A stretch of 64,000 bases of DNA from Pseudomonas caspiana (GTDB taxonomy: Bacteria > Pseudomonadota > Gammaproteobacteria > Pseudomonadales > Pseudomonadaceae), in assembly GCF_002158995.1 (NCBI RefSeq), contig NZ_LOHF01000021.1, positions 45,190 to 109,189 of the forward strand, given 5' to 3'. The first letter of the stretch is position 1; every line of letters begins with the position of its first letter. Shown here one piece after another: positions 33,334 to 41,780 of this stretch. The notes beneath the pieces were generated by a model. The model searched no databases. It worked only from the letters and a program-made list of their open reading frames with translations, and was not told the DNA's origin. The position numbers and the translations under genes were made by a program.

Positions 33334-34257
33334 TCACTCGACTCTCTGTAAACCCGGTTCAAGCTGCTGTCGTCTGAATTGCCCGGGCGGCAGCCCGTGT
33401 ATCTGCCGAAAACGTCTCGAAAAATACGCTTCATCTGCAAAACCGCACAGGCGTGCGACTTCGCCTACGGGTTTTGAGCCGTTAAGCAGGTAATTGCGCG
33501 CGGCGTGCATACGCCGTTCCAGAACCAGTTCGCTGAAGGTTTTACCTATTTCCTTACGCAGCCAGTGGGTCAGGTACGTGGGCGACAGGTAGGTAGCCGC
33601 GGCGACTTTTTTCAGGCTCAGGTCCGGGTCGGCAAGGTGTTTGCGCACGTACTCGGACATTCGTGTCAATGCATCGCGACGGCTCAGTTGTGCGGCATTG
33701 CCATCGGCAAGGCTCACCAGTGGCTCGCCATATAACGTGCAAACCGTGCTGATCAGTTGCAGCAACAGGCCCTTGAGCATTTCCCGGGTGCCAAACTGGC
33801 GGTTCTGGTCCAGCGCGCGCATCTGCTCAAGCAACGCACAGATTTTGTCGAACTCATTCTGTTCAAGAATGAAGTCCAGATGTTCCTGAAACCTGAATGG
33901 TGACAGCTCCGGCGCAAGCAGGATTGATACGTCCTCCAGATCCAGCGGGTCGCACTCCAGGTGCGGGAGCAGGAAGGTCTGGGAAAAGTTGATGACCATG
34001 AAGTTGCTGTCCGCAGGGTGCGGGATCATGTGCATGCGATGCGGCAGGATGAACGCCAGAGCGTTGCGCGGGAAGGGCCGTTCGACGTTGCCGATGTGCT
34101 GGACGGTATCGCCACCCAGATTGATCTGGATCTGAAAATACTCATGGCGGTGGGGACTGGTTTCTGCGCTTCGGGCGGTCTTGTCGCGGATATAAAAATC
34201 AGCCCGCTCGCTGCGTTGCTGCATGCCGTAGGTGGGCACATGTTGGGTCAGGTGCAT
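33334..34257 (-). CDS. AraC-family transcriptional regulator
   Basis: 307 residues from the ATG at 34257, chosen because CAGGAG lies nine bases upstream and the family N-terminus fits; the frame stays open to 34596, but that extension is AT-rich and reads as leader sequence. The N-terminal cupin-like ligand domain has SPHRHEYFQIQINLGG, and FPRNALAFILPHRMHMIPHP. The C-terminal DNA-binding domain (about 205-300) carries both helix-turn-helix units: LSLKKVAAATYLSPTYLTHWLRKEIGKTF and PVGEVARLCGFADEAYFSRRFRQIHG. It diverges from the MFS-FAH-SDR-dehydrogenase set and probably controls it in response to a pathway intermediate. Confidence 0.92.
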   Translation of the reverse strand: MHLTQHVPTYGMQQRSERADFYIRDKTARSAETSPHRHEYFQIQINLGGDTVQHIGNVERPFPRNALAFILPHRMHMIPHPADSNFMVINFSQTFLLPHLECDPLDLEDVSILLAPELSPFRFQEHLDFILEQNEFDKICALLEQMRALDQNRQFGTREMLKGLLLQLISTVCTLYGEPLVSLADGNAAQLSRRDALTRMSEYVRKHLADPDLSLKKVAAATYLSPTYLTHWLRKEIGKTFSELVLERRMHAARNYLLNGSKPVGEVARLCGFADEAYFSRRFRQIHGLPPGQFRRQQLEPGLQRVE

Positions 34258-34841
34258 GGACGACAACTCCTGCTGGTCTTTCCAGAGCGCTAGGGATTTT
34301 ATGGCGCAATCCTCTATTTGTTGGTGTTCATATGATGACCAAGCATGCGCGGTTAGCCGTAATGCAAGCAACTGGTTTGCGTCGATGTCCAAAACATTGG
34401 CGTGATGGCACAAAAGTTTAAAAGGCTCTAAATAAGTATTTTCAGGGGTGTGTACGGGCAATTTGCAGGTGTTGCCCCATGGCGAATTTTTTTGGACTTC
34501 TTTGATGTACGCCGCCTTTAACTGAAAAAACGGTCTAACCGGATCATTGATTTTCCATGGTTGTACGATAACTTGAAGGCCGTTGCAGACCGACATCTAT
34601 CAACAATAATTAAAAGGTGCTCGTATCATGACTTCCGATTTTCGCCGCTTTGCCTCTCCGTTTTACGCGTCTTCTCGCGTCACCTCATGCACATTCAGTC
34701 CCCCCTGTTGATACCGCTGCGCGCCTGATCTGCTGATCAACGGCGCCTCAATCCCCCGGCAGTTCTTTTCGCTCTTGGTTCAAGGGTGATGGCTTGCTTT
34801 GTCCGAAAACCGGCAACTCCCAACAATAATGAGGCTACTTC
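34258..34841. promoter_or_regulatory. 584-bp divergent control region
   Basis: A comparatively AT-rich region between the AraC regulator and the MFS gene, expected to hold both promoters. It contains a 27-codon ORF (34628-34711, listed separately). No terminator or repeat was recognised. The open frame that extends the AraC gene upstream across 34258-34596 has no Shine-Dalgarno and is not called. Confidence 0.6.
34628..34711 (+). CDS. Possible small ORF upstream of the MFS gene
   Basis: The ORF encodes 27 residues beginning MTSDFRRFASPFYASS and ending SPPC, and has an AAGGTG sequence about ten bases before its ATG. It lies 131 bp before the transporter gene. The codons are pyrimidine-rich and the peptide has no recognisable domain. 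It may be a leader peptide or chance. Confidence 0.25.
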   Translation: MTSDFRRFASPFYASSRVTSCTFSPPC

Positions 34842-36191
34842 ATGTCAAGTACCCAAACCTCCCAAGCCGCAGTGGCAAGCGCTGCCACCGCCCCCAAAGA
34901 CACCGTTACTTCCCAGCGACTGCCGACCCGCCGACGCTGGTTCATGCTTTCGCTGTTGCTGATTGCAACGATCATCAACTACGTCGACCGGGTGAATATC
35001 TCTATCGCGGCACCGTTCATGGCCAAGGACCTGGGCCTGGACAAGGTTGAGATGGGCCTGATCTTTTCCGCCTTCGCCTGGACATATGCGTTGGCGCTGG
35101 TGCCAGCGGGTTTTGTCGCTGACCGCTTCGGTTCGCGGATCACCTACGGGGTTTCGCTGATCAGTTGGTCGGCGGTTACCGTATGCCAGGGCCTGGCAGG
35201 CGGCTTTGCTTCCCTATTCGGCTTGCGTCTGGCTGTCGGGGCCATGGAAGCCCCGGCATTCCCCGCTAACAGCCGTGCCGTGACGGTCTGGTTTCCGGCC
35301 CGCGAGCGGGGCATGGCCAGCAGCATTTATGTGTGCGGGCAGTATCTGGGCACTGCGTTGTTCACCGGCGTTTTGTTGTGGCTGGCGACCACTTATGACT
35401 GGCGCCATGTGTTCTACAGCACCGGCCTGGTCGGGATTGTGTTCGGCATCATCTGGCTGTTTGTCTATCGCGATCCGCTGAATTGCAAAAAGGTCAGCAA
35501 GGAAGAACTGAAGTACATCGAAGACGGCGGTGGCCTGGTCAAAAGCAGTCAGGAACGCACCAAATTCAACTGGCGGCAGATTGCCGAGCTGTTTCGCTAT
35601 CGGCAAATCTGGGCAATCTGCATCGGTAAGTTCGCCAGCACCTCGGCATTGTATTTCTTCCTGACCTGGTTCCCGACGTACCTGATCGAAGAGCGCCACC
35701 TGACCATGATCAAGGTGGGTATCTTCGCCGTGTTGCCGTTCATTGGGGCCACAGTAGGCATTCTGCTGGCGGGCATCGTTTCCGATCTGTTGATCCGTCG
35801 TGGCTACTCGATGTCCTTCGCACGCAAGTTGCCGCTGGTGGTGGGCTCGATGCTGGGTATGTCGATTGTGCTGGTCAATTTCACCGACTCCAACGCGCTG
35901 TGCATTGCGGTGCTGACCACTGCGTTTTTCGCGCAGGGGATTGCATCTGCGTCCTGGGCGGCAGTCTCGGAAGTCGCCCCTAAAGAGCTGATCGGTCTCA
36001 CCGGTGGGGTGACCAGCCTGGCAGCAAACATAGGCGGGATTGTCACGCCGATTGTCATTGGCGGCATCGTCCATGCCACCGGCTCGTTCGCCATGGCGTT
36101 CTGGTTTATCGGCGGTGTGGCACTGATTGGCACCTTGTCTTACTCGCTGCTGTTGGGCCGTCTGTATCGCATCGAGTTGCAGACCCGTTAA
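34842..36191 (+). CDS. MFS transporter, anion:cation symporter type
   Basis: A 449-residue major-facilitator protein with about 12 membrane spans. The ACS-group signature is clear: ATIINYVDRVNISIAAPFM in the first span, GLIFSAFAWTYALALVPAGF, then VADRFGSR. Members carry sugar acids (glucarate, galactonate, hexuronates), tartrate or aromatic acids with protons. The start has a TGAGG-type site eight bases upstream. It is the first gene of a set with an FAH-type hydrolase, an SDR and a hydroxyacid dehydrogenase, so it should import their substrate. Confidence 0.92.
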   Translation: MSSTQTSQAAVASAATAPKDTVTSQRLPTRRRWFMLSLLLIATIINYVDRVNISIAAPFMAKDLGLDKVEMGLIFSAFAWTYALALVPAGFVADRFGSRITYGVSLISWSAVTVCQGLAGGFASLFGLRLAVGAMEAPAFPANSRAVTVWFPARERGMASSIYVCGQYLGTALFTGVLLWLATTYDWRHVFYSTGLVGIVFGIIWLFVYRDPLNCKKVSKEELKYIEDGGGLVKSSQERTKFNWRQIAELFRYRQIWAICIGKFASTSALYFFLTWFPTYLIEERHLTMIKVGIFAVLPFIGATVGILLAGIVSDLLIRRGYSMSFARKLPLVVGSMLGMSIVLVNFTDSNALCIAVLTTAFFAQGIASASWAAVSEVAPKELIGLTGGVTSLAANIGGIVTPIVIGGIVHATGSFAMAFWFIGGVALIGTLSYSLLLGRLYRIELQTR

Positions 36192-36214
36192 GGCAAATAC
36201 CCCTTTTTAATCCA

Positions 36215-36234
36215 GGACGAAGCCGCTTTCGTCC
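36215..36234. other. Hairpin between MFS and FAH genes
   Basis: GGACGAA-N6-TTCGTCC forms a perfect seven-base stem. There is no T-tract after it, so it is not a standard terminator; it may tune expression between the two genes. Confidence 0.4.
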
Positions 36235-36298
36235 AACTTTGCGCACGCTCAGCGTCGTAGGCTGAACGCTCTGGTCAGGACGTTGCACGAGGACAACA

Positions 36299-36997
36299 AT
36301 GAATAATTACGTATTTACGCCCGCCACCGTTGCAACGTTGCCCGTCGAGGGCAGCAACGCCCGATTCCCGGTCGGCCGCGTGTTTTGTCTGGGGCGCAAT
36401 TACCCGTGGGGAGATTCAACCGGGCAGCCGCGTGAGGCTCCGGTGTTCTTCATGAAGCCTGCCAGCTCGGTGATTGACGCGCTCGGTGAAATCGCTTTCC
36501 CGCCGCTGACGGAAGAGTTCTGCCATGAAATCGAACTGGTGGTGGCGATCGGCGAGGGCGGTTCGAACATTTCCGAGGACAACGCTCTGGAGCACGTCTG
36601 GGGTTATGCCGCCGGGCTGGACCTGACCCGTCGCGACTTGCAGAAAGTTGCCAAGGTCGCTGGCATGCCCTGGGACGGCGCCAAGGCGTTTGATGGTTCG
36701 GCGCCTGTCACGACGATCATGCCGGTGAGCCAGATTGGCCACCCCAGCGAGGGTGCCGTATGGCTCGCGGTGAATGGCGAGGAGCGGCAGCGTTCGACGC
36801 TGGAAAATCAGATCTGGTCGGTGCGTGAAGTGATCAGCCGCTTGTCTCAATCCATCACGCTCAGGCCGGGTGATTTGATCATGACCGGCACGCCGCCAGG
36901 CGTAGATGCACTCCAGCCGGGCGATGTGATCAGCGCAGGAATTGACGGCGTCGGTCAGCTTGAAGTGCGCGTCGGTCCGCGGCCGACCGCGATCTAG
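36299..36997 (+). CDS. Fumarylacetoacetate hydrolase-family protein
   Basis: A 232-residue FAH-fold hydrolase of the short, single-domain type (fumarylpyruvate hydrolase-like size). It opens with VGRVFCLGRNYPWGD, and the metal-binding acidic residues appear in FCHEIELVVAIG, followed by GYAAGLDLTRRDLQ and GDLIMTGTPPGVDALQPGD. Family members cleave C-C bonds in 2,4-diketo acids or act as decarboxylases/hydratases on oxo-acids. The start has GAGGA seven bases upstream. With the SDR next to it, a route that oxidises a 2-keto-3-deoxy acid to a diketo acid and then cleaves it is plausible. Confidence 0.9.
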   Translation: MNNYVFTPATVATLPVEGSNARFPVGRVFCLGRNYPWGDSTGQPREAPVFFMKPASSVIDALGEIAFPPLTEEFCHEIELVVAIGEGGSNISEDNALEHVWGYAAGLDLTRRDLQKVAKVAGMPWDGAKAFDGSAPVTTIMPVSQIGHPSEGAVWLAVNGEERQRSTLENQIWSVREVISRLSQSITLRPGDLIMTGTPPGVDALQPGDVISAGIDGVGQLEVRVGPRPTAI

Positions 36998-37067
36998 AAA
37001 AACCAACGCAAGACCCTCTAGAGCCGGCCAAGTGTCGCTGATGCCGCTGTCGCACAGCCAACATGAA

Positions 37068-37160
37068 CCTGTAGGAGGGCACGAGCACCGCGAGGCCGCG
37101 ATAGCGGTGTACCAGACAGGGCGCCATCGCTGCCTCGCGGTGCTCGCGAGCTCCTACAGG
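37068..37160. repeat. REP/REPIN element, GGGCACGAGCACCGCGAGG type
   Basis: Arms CCTGTAGGAG...CTCCTACAGG; the core GAGGCCGCGATAGCGGTG pairs with CCATCGCTGCCTCGCGG. It lies between the FAH and SDR genes. Confidence 0.9.
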
Positions 37161-37222
37161 TCGGATGCATCCAGAAGCATGTTTGTTTGCCCAACACCCC
37201 ATTCGAAACAAGGAGAACAACA

Positions 37223-37987
37223 ATGTCCAATAACACTTCCTCCAAAATAGCCTTGGTGACCGGTGCCGGTAGTGGTGTCGGTCAGGCCGTCGCTCGTGTT
37301 CTGTTGGCTGAGGGTTACAAGGTCGTGGTGGTCGGCCGTCGTCTGGAACCGTTGCAGGCTCTGGTCGATGAGGCCCATGGCCAAGGGCGTGAAGCCCTGG
37401 CGGTGTCGGTTGATGTGCGTGACCCGGCCAGCGTCGATGCAATGTTTGCCACCGTCGAAGAGGTCTATGGTCGTCTGGACGTGATCTTCAACAATGCGGG
37501 GATCAATGCGCCTGCGGTGCCAATGGACGAGTTGCCGGTAGAAAAGTGGCTGGACGTGATCAATACCAACCTGACGGGGGTGTTCCTGTGTTCGCGGGGC
37601 GCCTTTGCGCTGATGCGTCGGCAGCAGCCGCAAGGTGGACGGATCATCAATAACGGGTCGATTTCAGCGCACACACCACGACCGTTCACTGCGCCCTATA
37701 CCGCCAGTAAGCATGCGGTGCTGGGCCTGACTAAATCCCTCGCGCTGGACGGCCGCGAGTTCAATATTGCGTGCAGCCAGATTGATATCGGCAATGCGTT
37801 GACCGAGCTGTCGGTCCGCATGACCAAAGGCGTGCGCCAGGCCAACGGCGAGATCGCCGTCGAGCCCATGATCGACGTCAAGCATATCGCCGACGCCGTT
37901 GCGTATATGGCCAGCCTGCCGCTGTCCGCCAACGTTCTGAACATGACCGTCATGGCCACCAACATGCCCTTTGTCGGTCGCGGCTGA
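37223..37987 (+). CDS. Short-chain dehydrogenase/reductase
   Basis: 254 residues from the ATG at 37223 (AGGAGAACAACA upstream); an in-frame ATG at 37187 adds only a polar stretch. The Rossmann motif is VTGAGSGVGQAVA (TGxxxGxG) near residue 12, with FNNAGINAP (NNAG) near 90. The catalytic Ser and Tyr-x-x-x-Lys are in NNGSISAHTPRPFTAPYTASKHAV. SDRs oxidise or reduce secondary alcohols with NAD(P). Its place between an FAH hydrolase and a hydroxyacid dehydrogenase suggests a hydroxy- or ketodeoxy-acid substrate. Confidence 0.92.
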   Translation: MSNNTSSKIALVTGAGSGVGQAVARVLLAEGYKVVVVGRRLEPLQALVDEAHGQGREALAVSVDVRDPASVDAMFATVEEVYGRLDVIFNNAGINAPAVPMDELPVEKWLDVINTNLTGVFLCSRGAFALMRRQQPQGGRIINNGSISAHTPRPFTAPYTASKHAVLGLTKSLALDGREFNIACSQIDIGNALTELSVRMTKGVRQANGEIAVEPMIDVKHIADAVAYMASLPLSANVLNMTVMATNMPFVGRG

Positions 37988-38018
37988 AACCCGTCTTGTC
38001 ATCTTTTCAGAGGTTCTC

Positions 38019-38975
38019 ATGAAGCCAGAAGTCCTGTTGCTCAGCCCTATCCTGATTCCACACATTCGTGCCCAGCTCGATGAGCTGTTCACCTTACGGC
38101 CTTATCATCTGCAAACCGATAAAGCGGCTTACCTGAAGGAACACGGCGCTAATATTCGTGGCGTGATTACTGGCGGCCACACCGGTATTACTCATGCGGT
38201 AATGGAGCAGTTGCCCAAGCTGGAAGTGATCGCGGTCAATGGTGTCGGCACTGACGCGGTGGACCTCGCGTATGCCCAGGACCGTGGCATTCATGTGACT
38301 GCCACGATTGGTGCGCTGACTGAAGATGTAGCCGACCTGGCCATCGGGCTGTTGATTTCGGCGTGTCGCGGTTTGTGTACCGGCGACCGCTATGTGCGCG
38401 CCGGTGAATGGGCAAAAAGTGCAACGCCACTGGTGCCCTTGCCACTGGCTCGTCAATTCAGCGGGATGCGAATCGGTATTGTCGGTATGGGCCGGGTAGG
38501 GCGCGCCGTTGCTGTTCGGGCCGCAGCGTTTGGGTGCCCGATCAGCTACACCGACCTGCAACCCATGAATGATGTTCCCCATACCTTCGTCGCCGACCTT
38601 ACCGAACTGGCCCGCGACAGCGATGCACTGATTCTCGCGGCAGCGGCTGACAAGGCCGAAGGCATCATCAATGCTCAGGTCTTGCAGGCACTGGGCAGCG
38701 AGGGATATCTGATCAACGTGGCACGGGGCAAGCTGGTCAATGAGCCGGACCTGGTCGCTGCGCTGAACGCAGGGCAGATCGCCGGTGCCGGGCTTGATGT
38801 GTTTGTCGATGAGCCGAATGTGCCCGAAGTCTTTTTCGCCACTGAGCAAGTGGTGCTGCAACCGCACCGGGCCAGCGCCACCGTGCAGACCCGTACGCGT
38901 ATGGCGCTGATGGTCGTGTCCAGTCTGGTCGACACCTTCGCCGGGAAAAAGCCCGAGCGGTGTGTGACGGGCTAG
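38019..38975 (+). CDS. D-isomer-specific 2-hydroxyacid dehydrogenase
   Basis: 318 residues from the ATG at 38019, behind a GAGG site. The NAD(P) loop is GIVGMGRVGRAVA near residue 151. The catalytic triad is in INVARGKLVNE (Arg), DVFVDEPNVPE (Glu) and LQPHRASAT (His). This family includes glyoxylate/hydroxypyruvate reductases; here it may reduce an oxo-acid released by the FAH-type enzyme or oxidise a hydroxyacid. It is the last gene of the group; a REP element follows. Confidence 0.92.
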   Translation: MKPEVLLLSPILIPHIRAQLDELFTLRPYHLQTDKAAYLKEHGANIRGVITGGHTGITHAVMEQLPKLEVIAVNGVGTDAVDLAYAQDRGIHVTATIGALTEDVADLAIGLLISACRGLCTGDRYVRAGEWAKSATPLVPLPLARQFSGMRIGIVGMGRVGRAVAVRAAAFGCPISYTDLQPMNDVPHTFVADLTELARDSDALILAAAADKAEGIINAQVLQALGSEGYLINVARGKLVNEPDLVAALNAGQIAGAGLDVFVDEPNVPEVFFATEQVVLQPHRASATVQTRTRMALMVVSSLVDTFAGKKPERCVTG

Positions 38976-39044
38976 CCTCTGTGCAGCCCTGCATAAGTCG
39001 CCCGGGAGTTGCTGACACCATGCTGTCGCGCAGCCAACATGGGA

Positions 39045-39128
39045 TGTAGGAGCGCGCTTGCCCGCGATTCGGTTTGTCAGTCGATGAATATCTGGCTTGC
39101 GCTGACGTCATCGCTGGCAAGCGCGCTC
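39045..39128. repeat. REP-like inverted repeat, GGAGCGCGCTTGCCCGCGA type
   Basis: Arms TGTAGGAGCGCGCTTGCC and GGCAAGCGCGCTC flank a divergent middle. Confidence 0.75.
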
Positions 39129-39219
39129 AGAAGATGCATTTCATTGCAGGATGTATCTCACTCACTACAAATCGCCGTTAACCAAACCTGTGCAGAGGCT
39201 TGAGATCCACTGCTGCGGG

Positions 39220-39329
39220 CAACCCGACACAGCCCACCCAAGGCTGTCGGTTGTCTTGAACAGGCCTCATCCGTTTTTTACGCGGGCTTTGCTACAGCTC
39301 TTCTCCCACGAGGGCTGTAGCTTTTTTTG
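39220..39329 (+). ncRNA. Possible small RNA ending in a Rho-independent terminator
   Basis: A strong stem-loop (CAACCCGACACAGCC pairing with GGCTGTCGGTTG, 39220-39253, two small bulges) is followed by about 35 nt of single-stranded, U-rich sequence (CCGTTTTTTACGCG) and a terminator hairpin with a run of seven T. This layout is common in Hfq-bound sRNAs. The nearest upstream gene ends 245 bp before the stem, with a REP element between. I do not recognise the RNA family, and no promoter is certain; it may simply be the 3' end of the dehydrogenase transcript. Confidence 0.3.
39291..39329 (+). terminator. Rho-independent terminator
   Basis: GCTACAGCTC pairs with GAGGGCTGTAGC across a short loop and is followed by TTTTTTT. 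The complementary strand has no T-tract, so it acts on rightward transcripts. Confidence 0.82.
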
Positions 39330-39531
39330 TCGCGCAAAATGACATTGTTCTTTCCCGTGCAGCATCCCTTTCTGACAGCTCAAAGCCCATGGACGAAGTC
39401 TTCTCGAACACAGCGCTCCCTGCTGATTAATGAATCTGGTTCAGGAGTCTTATTACATCCAGCCATATAGTCATGGTCTCGCATGCTGGTTAAGTTCCAC
39501 CCCGTCTTAAGCGGGCGCAGGTACGAAAGCC

Positions 39532-39831
39532 ATGAGCATCAAAGCCGTCAACACCCTGGAAATCCGCATCAACCCCGAGGCTGACTCACAGCTTGAGCAG
39601 CATCTGCAGGCCTGCGTGGCACGCATTGAACCCATGCAGGGCTGTCTGGGCTATTCACTGATTCGTAGCGCCAGTCGGGACGATGTGTGGATCATGAGTG
39701 GCTACTGGTCCAGTGCTGAGCAGATGACTGCACATTTCTCCAGCGCGCCGATGACCGAGATTGTCAGCTCGCTGATCGATTCCTGCGGGGGCCTGACATT
39801 CGCCAGCTTTATCCCGATGGTGGAAAAGTAA
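39532..39831 (+). CDS. Antibiotic biosynthesis monooxygenase-like small protein
   Basis: A 99-residue protein with the dimeric alpha+beta barrel pattern of ABM-domain proteins: NTLEIRINPEADSQLEQHL, MQGCLGYSLIRSA, then DDVWIMSGYWSSAEQMTAHF. Such proteins include quinol monooxygenases and many of unknown role. It is followed 79 bp later by a LysR gene in the same direction. Function is not predicted beyond the fold. Confidence 0.75.
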   Translation: MSIKAVNTLEIRINPEADSQLEQHLQACVARIEPMQGCLGYSLIRSASRDDVWIMSGYWSSAEQMTAHFSSAPMTEIVSSLIDSCGGLTFASFIPMVEK

Positions 39832-39910
39832 GGCGTGACAATTCCAGATGCTTTAATTGGACGGACTTGCCAGCTCCGGCACTCAGTTGCCCCAGAAAAC
39901 GGAAACCAGC

Positions 39911-40804
39911 ATGCAGCAGGAAAACTTCAACGATCTTTTCGCCTTTGCCGCCGTTGCGACCGATCGCAGTTTTACCAAGGCTGCCGCCAAACTGGGTGTC
40001 AGCCCGTCGGCCTTGAGCCATACCATCCGCAATCTCGAAGCCCGGCTGGGGTTGCGTTTGTTGACGCGTACCACCCGCAGTGTTTCGCCGACCGAGGCCG
40101 GTGAGCGTTTATTGCGCACGGTGAAGCCGCGTTTCGACGAGATCACTTCGGAGTTGGCGGTGTTGAGCGATCAGCGTGAAACGCCAGCTGGGACTATCCG
40201 TATTACCGCCAGTGAGCACGCGGCCATTTCCATCATTGCTCCAGCGTTGCAAAAGCTGTTGCCGCGGTACCCGGATATCAATGTCGAGGTGAGTGTCGAT
40301 TCCGGCCTGACCAACATCGTTGCCGAGCGTTTCGACATTGGCGTGAGGCTAGGCGAACGGGTTGCCAAAGACATGATTGCCGTGCGGATCAGCCCTGATC
40401 TGCGCTGGGTAATCGTCGGTTCACCAGACTATTTCAGCAGACATCCGACACCCGTAGTCCCGCAGGACCTGACCGGGCACAACTGCATCAATATTCGCTT
40501 TCCGACCCATGGCGAACTGTTTGTCTGGGATTTCGAAAAGGATGGCCGCGAAGTCAAGGTGAGGGTAGAAGGGCAACTGACGTTCAACAGTATCGTCATG
40601 CGTCTGGATGCGGCAGTGGCGGGTCTGGGGCTGGCTTATGTGCCTGAAGACCGGGCATTACCATTCATTGAAGACGGTCGATTGATTGCTGTGCTCGACG
40701 ATTGGTGTCAGCCGTGTGCGGGTTATCACCTTTATTACCCGAACCGTCGGCATGCCTCGCTGGCGTTTTCTCTGGTGGTTGATGCATTGCGGTACCAGGC
40801 CTGA
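39911..40804 (+). CDS. LysR-family transcriptional regulator
   Basis: 297 residues from the ATG at 39911 (GGAAA site five bases upstream); the open frame back to 39857 starts with TTG and is not supported. The winged helix has FNDLFAFAAVATDRSFTKAAAKLGVSPSALSHTIRNLE, and RTTRSVSPTEAGERLL completes the domain. It is a close paralogue of the LysR at 46888: the recognition helix and the segment LLTRTTRSV-PTEAGERL are almost identical. It may control the ABM-like gene upstream or the CMD/cupin pair downstream. Confidence 0.92.
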   Translation: MQQENFNDLFAFAAVATDRSFTKAAAKLGVSPSALSHTIRNLEARLGLRLLTRTTRSVSPTEAGERLLRTVKPRFDEITSELAVLSDQRETPAGTIRITASEHAAISIIAPALQKLLPRYPDINVEVSVDSGLTNIVAERFDIGVRLGERVAKDMIAVRISPDLRWVIVGSPDYFSRHPTPVVPQDLTGHNCINIRFPTHGELFVWDFEKDGREVKVRVEGQLTFNSIVMRLDAAVAGLGLAYVPEDRALPFIEDGRLIAVLDDWCQPCAGYHLYYPNRRHASLAFSLVVDALRYQA

Positions 40805-40943
40805 AGAGTATTGGTGAATTCTCCTCATGGTTGCATGCGGGTATAGCCCATAGTCCTGATCCTTTCGGTGCTTTAACGTCCAAGGGTCGTTTGCCCGCCG
40901 GAGCCTGAACCCGGGCACATTTACCTATCTGAAAGGCCCATGC

Positions 40944-41723
40944 ATGAAGCTGATAGCAACCGCGTTCGCCACACTCTTTTTTGCCGCTGCGTCCGATGGC
41001 AGCGAGTCCAAAGCCAAGCCAGATCCGAAGCCATCACCTGATGTGCTGGAAGTGACGCCTCAGCTTTATCAATACACCACTGAATTACTCTTCGGCGAAG
41101 TCTGGAAACGCAAGGAGCTGTCGCCTCGTGATCGCAGCTTGATCACCCTGTCTGCGCTGGTGGCTGCTGGTCAGACCGCTCAGATGACCAGCCACGTGAA
41201 ACTCGGTCTCGACAATGGCCTCAAGGCCAGCGAGATCAGCGCATTGATTACCCATCTTGCGTTCTATTCCGGCTGGCCGAACGCGATGTCGGCAGTGGGC
41301 GTGGCGAAAAAGGTTTTTGACGAGCGCGGTATTCCCGCTGAGCAGATCGTGCCACCGGCCACTGCGCCGCTGACGCTGGAACCGGCCGCCGAAGCCCGAC
41401 GCAAGGCAGCTGTTGCTGCTGCAACCGGGGATGTTGCCCCGGAACTGGGACGTTTCACCGATGACGTGCTGTTTGCAGATGTGTGGCGACAAACCAGCCT
41501 GACGGCACGGGATCGCAGTCTGGTGACCGTCGCTGCATTGATTACTCAAGGCCAGGCAGCACAACTGCCGTTCCACCTGAATCGCGCCATGGACAACGGT
41601 CTGACCCGTGAGCAAGCGGCTGAAGTGGTGACACATCTGGCGTTCTACACCGGTTGGCCAAAAGCAATGTCGGCGGTGCCGGTACTGAAAGAGGTTTTTG
41701 CAGGTCGTGGCACTCAAGGCTGA
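40944..41723 (+). CDS. Exported double carboxymuconolactone decarboxylase-domain protein
   Basis: A 259-residue protein with a short signal-like N-terminus (MKLIATAFATLFFAAASDG). Two CMD repeats follow, about residues 45-130 and 165-255. Each contains WKRKELSPRDRSLITLSALVAAGQ or its variant WRQTSLTARDRSLVTVAALITQGQ and ends HLAFYSGWPNAMSAV or HLAFYTGWPKAMSAV. Each repeat has one conserved His in QMTSHVKLGLDNG or QLPFHLNRAMDNG, but the redox Cys pair of AhpD-type proteins is missing. It is paired with an exported cupin, a common partnership in Proteobacteria. The reaction is unknown. Confidence 0.87.
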   Translation: MKLIATAFATLFFAAASDGSESKAKPDPKPSPDVLEVTPQLYQYTTELLFGEVWKRKELSPRDRSLITLSALVAAGQTAQMTSHVKLGLDNGLKASEISALITHLAFYSGWPNAMSAVGVAKKVFDERGIPAEQIVPPATAPLTLEPAAEARRKAAVAAATGDVAPELGRFTDDVLFADVWRQTSLTARDRSLVTVAALITQGQAAQLPFHLNRAMDNGLTREQAAEVVTHLAFYTGWPKAMSAVPVLKEVFAGRGTQG

Positions 41724-41780
41724 GGTTGCAGCATCTCGCAGCCACGGTTCAGAGCTGAATAAATTCCAGTGAGGTCCATC

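Larger units (their letters stand above)
38976..39531. other. 556-bp intergenic stretch with REP and possible sRNA
   Basis: Contains a REP-like inverted repeat (39045-39128), a strong stem-loop followed by a Rho-independent terminator (39220-39329, listed as a possible sRNA), and about 200 bp of AT-richer sequence before the ABM-like gene that should hold its promoter. Confidence 0.6.

Noticed and set aside
34258..34596. N-terminal extension of the AraC gene by 113 codons
   Set aside because: The ATG at 34257 has CAGGAG nine bases upstream and gives the usual family length; the extension is AT-rich, lacks a ribosome binding site and would occupy the divergent promoter region.
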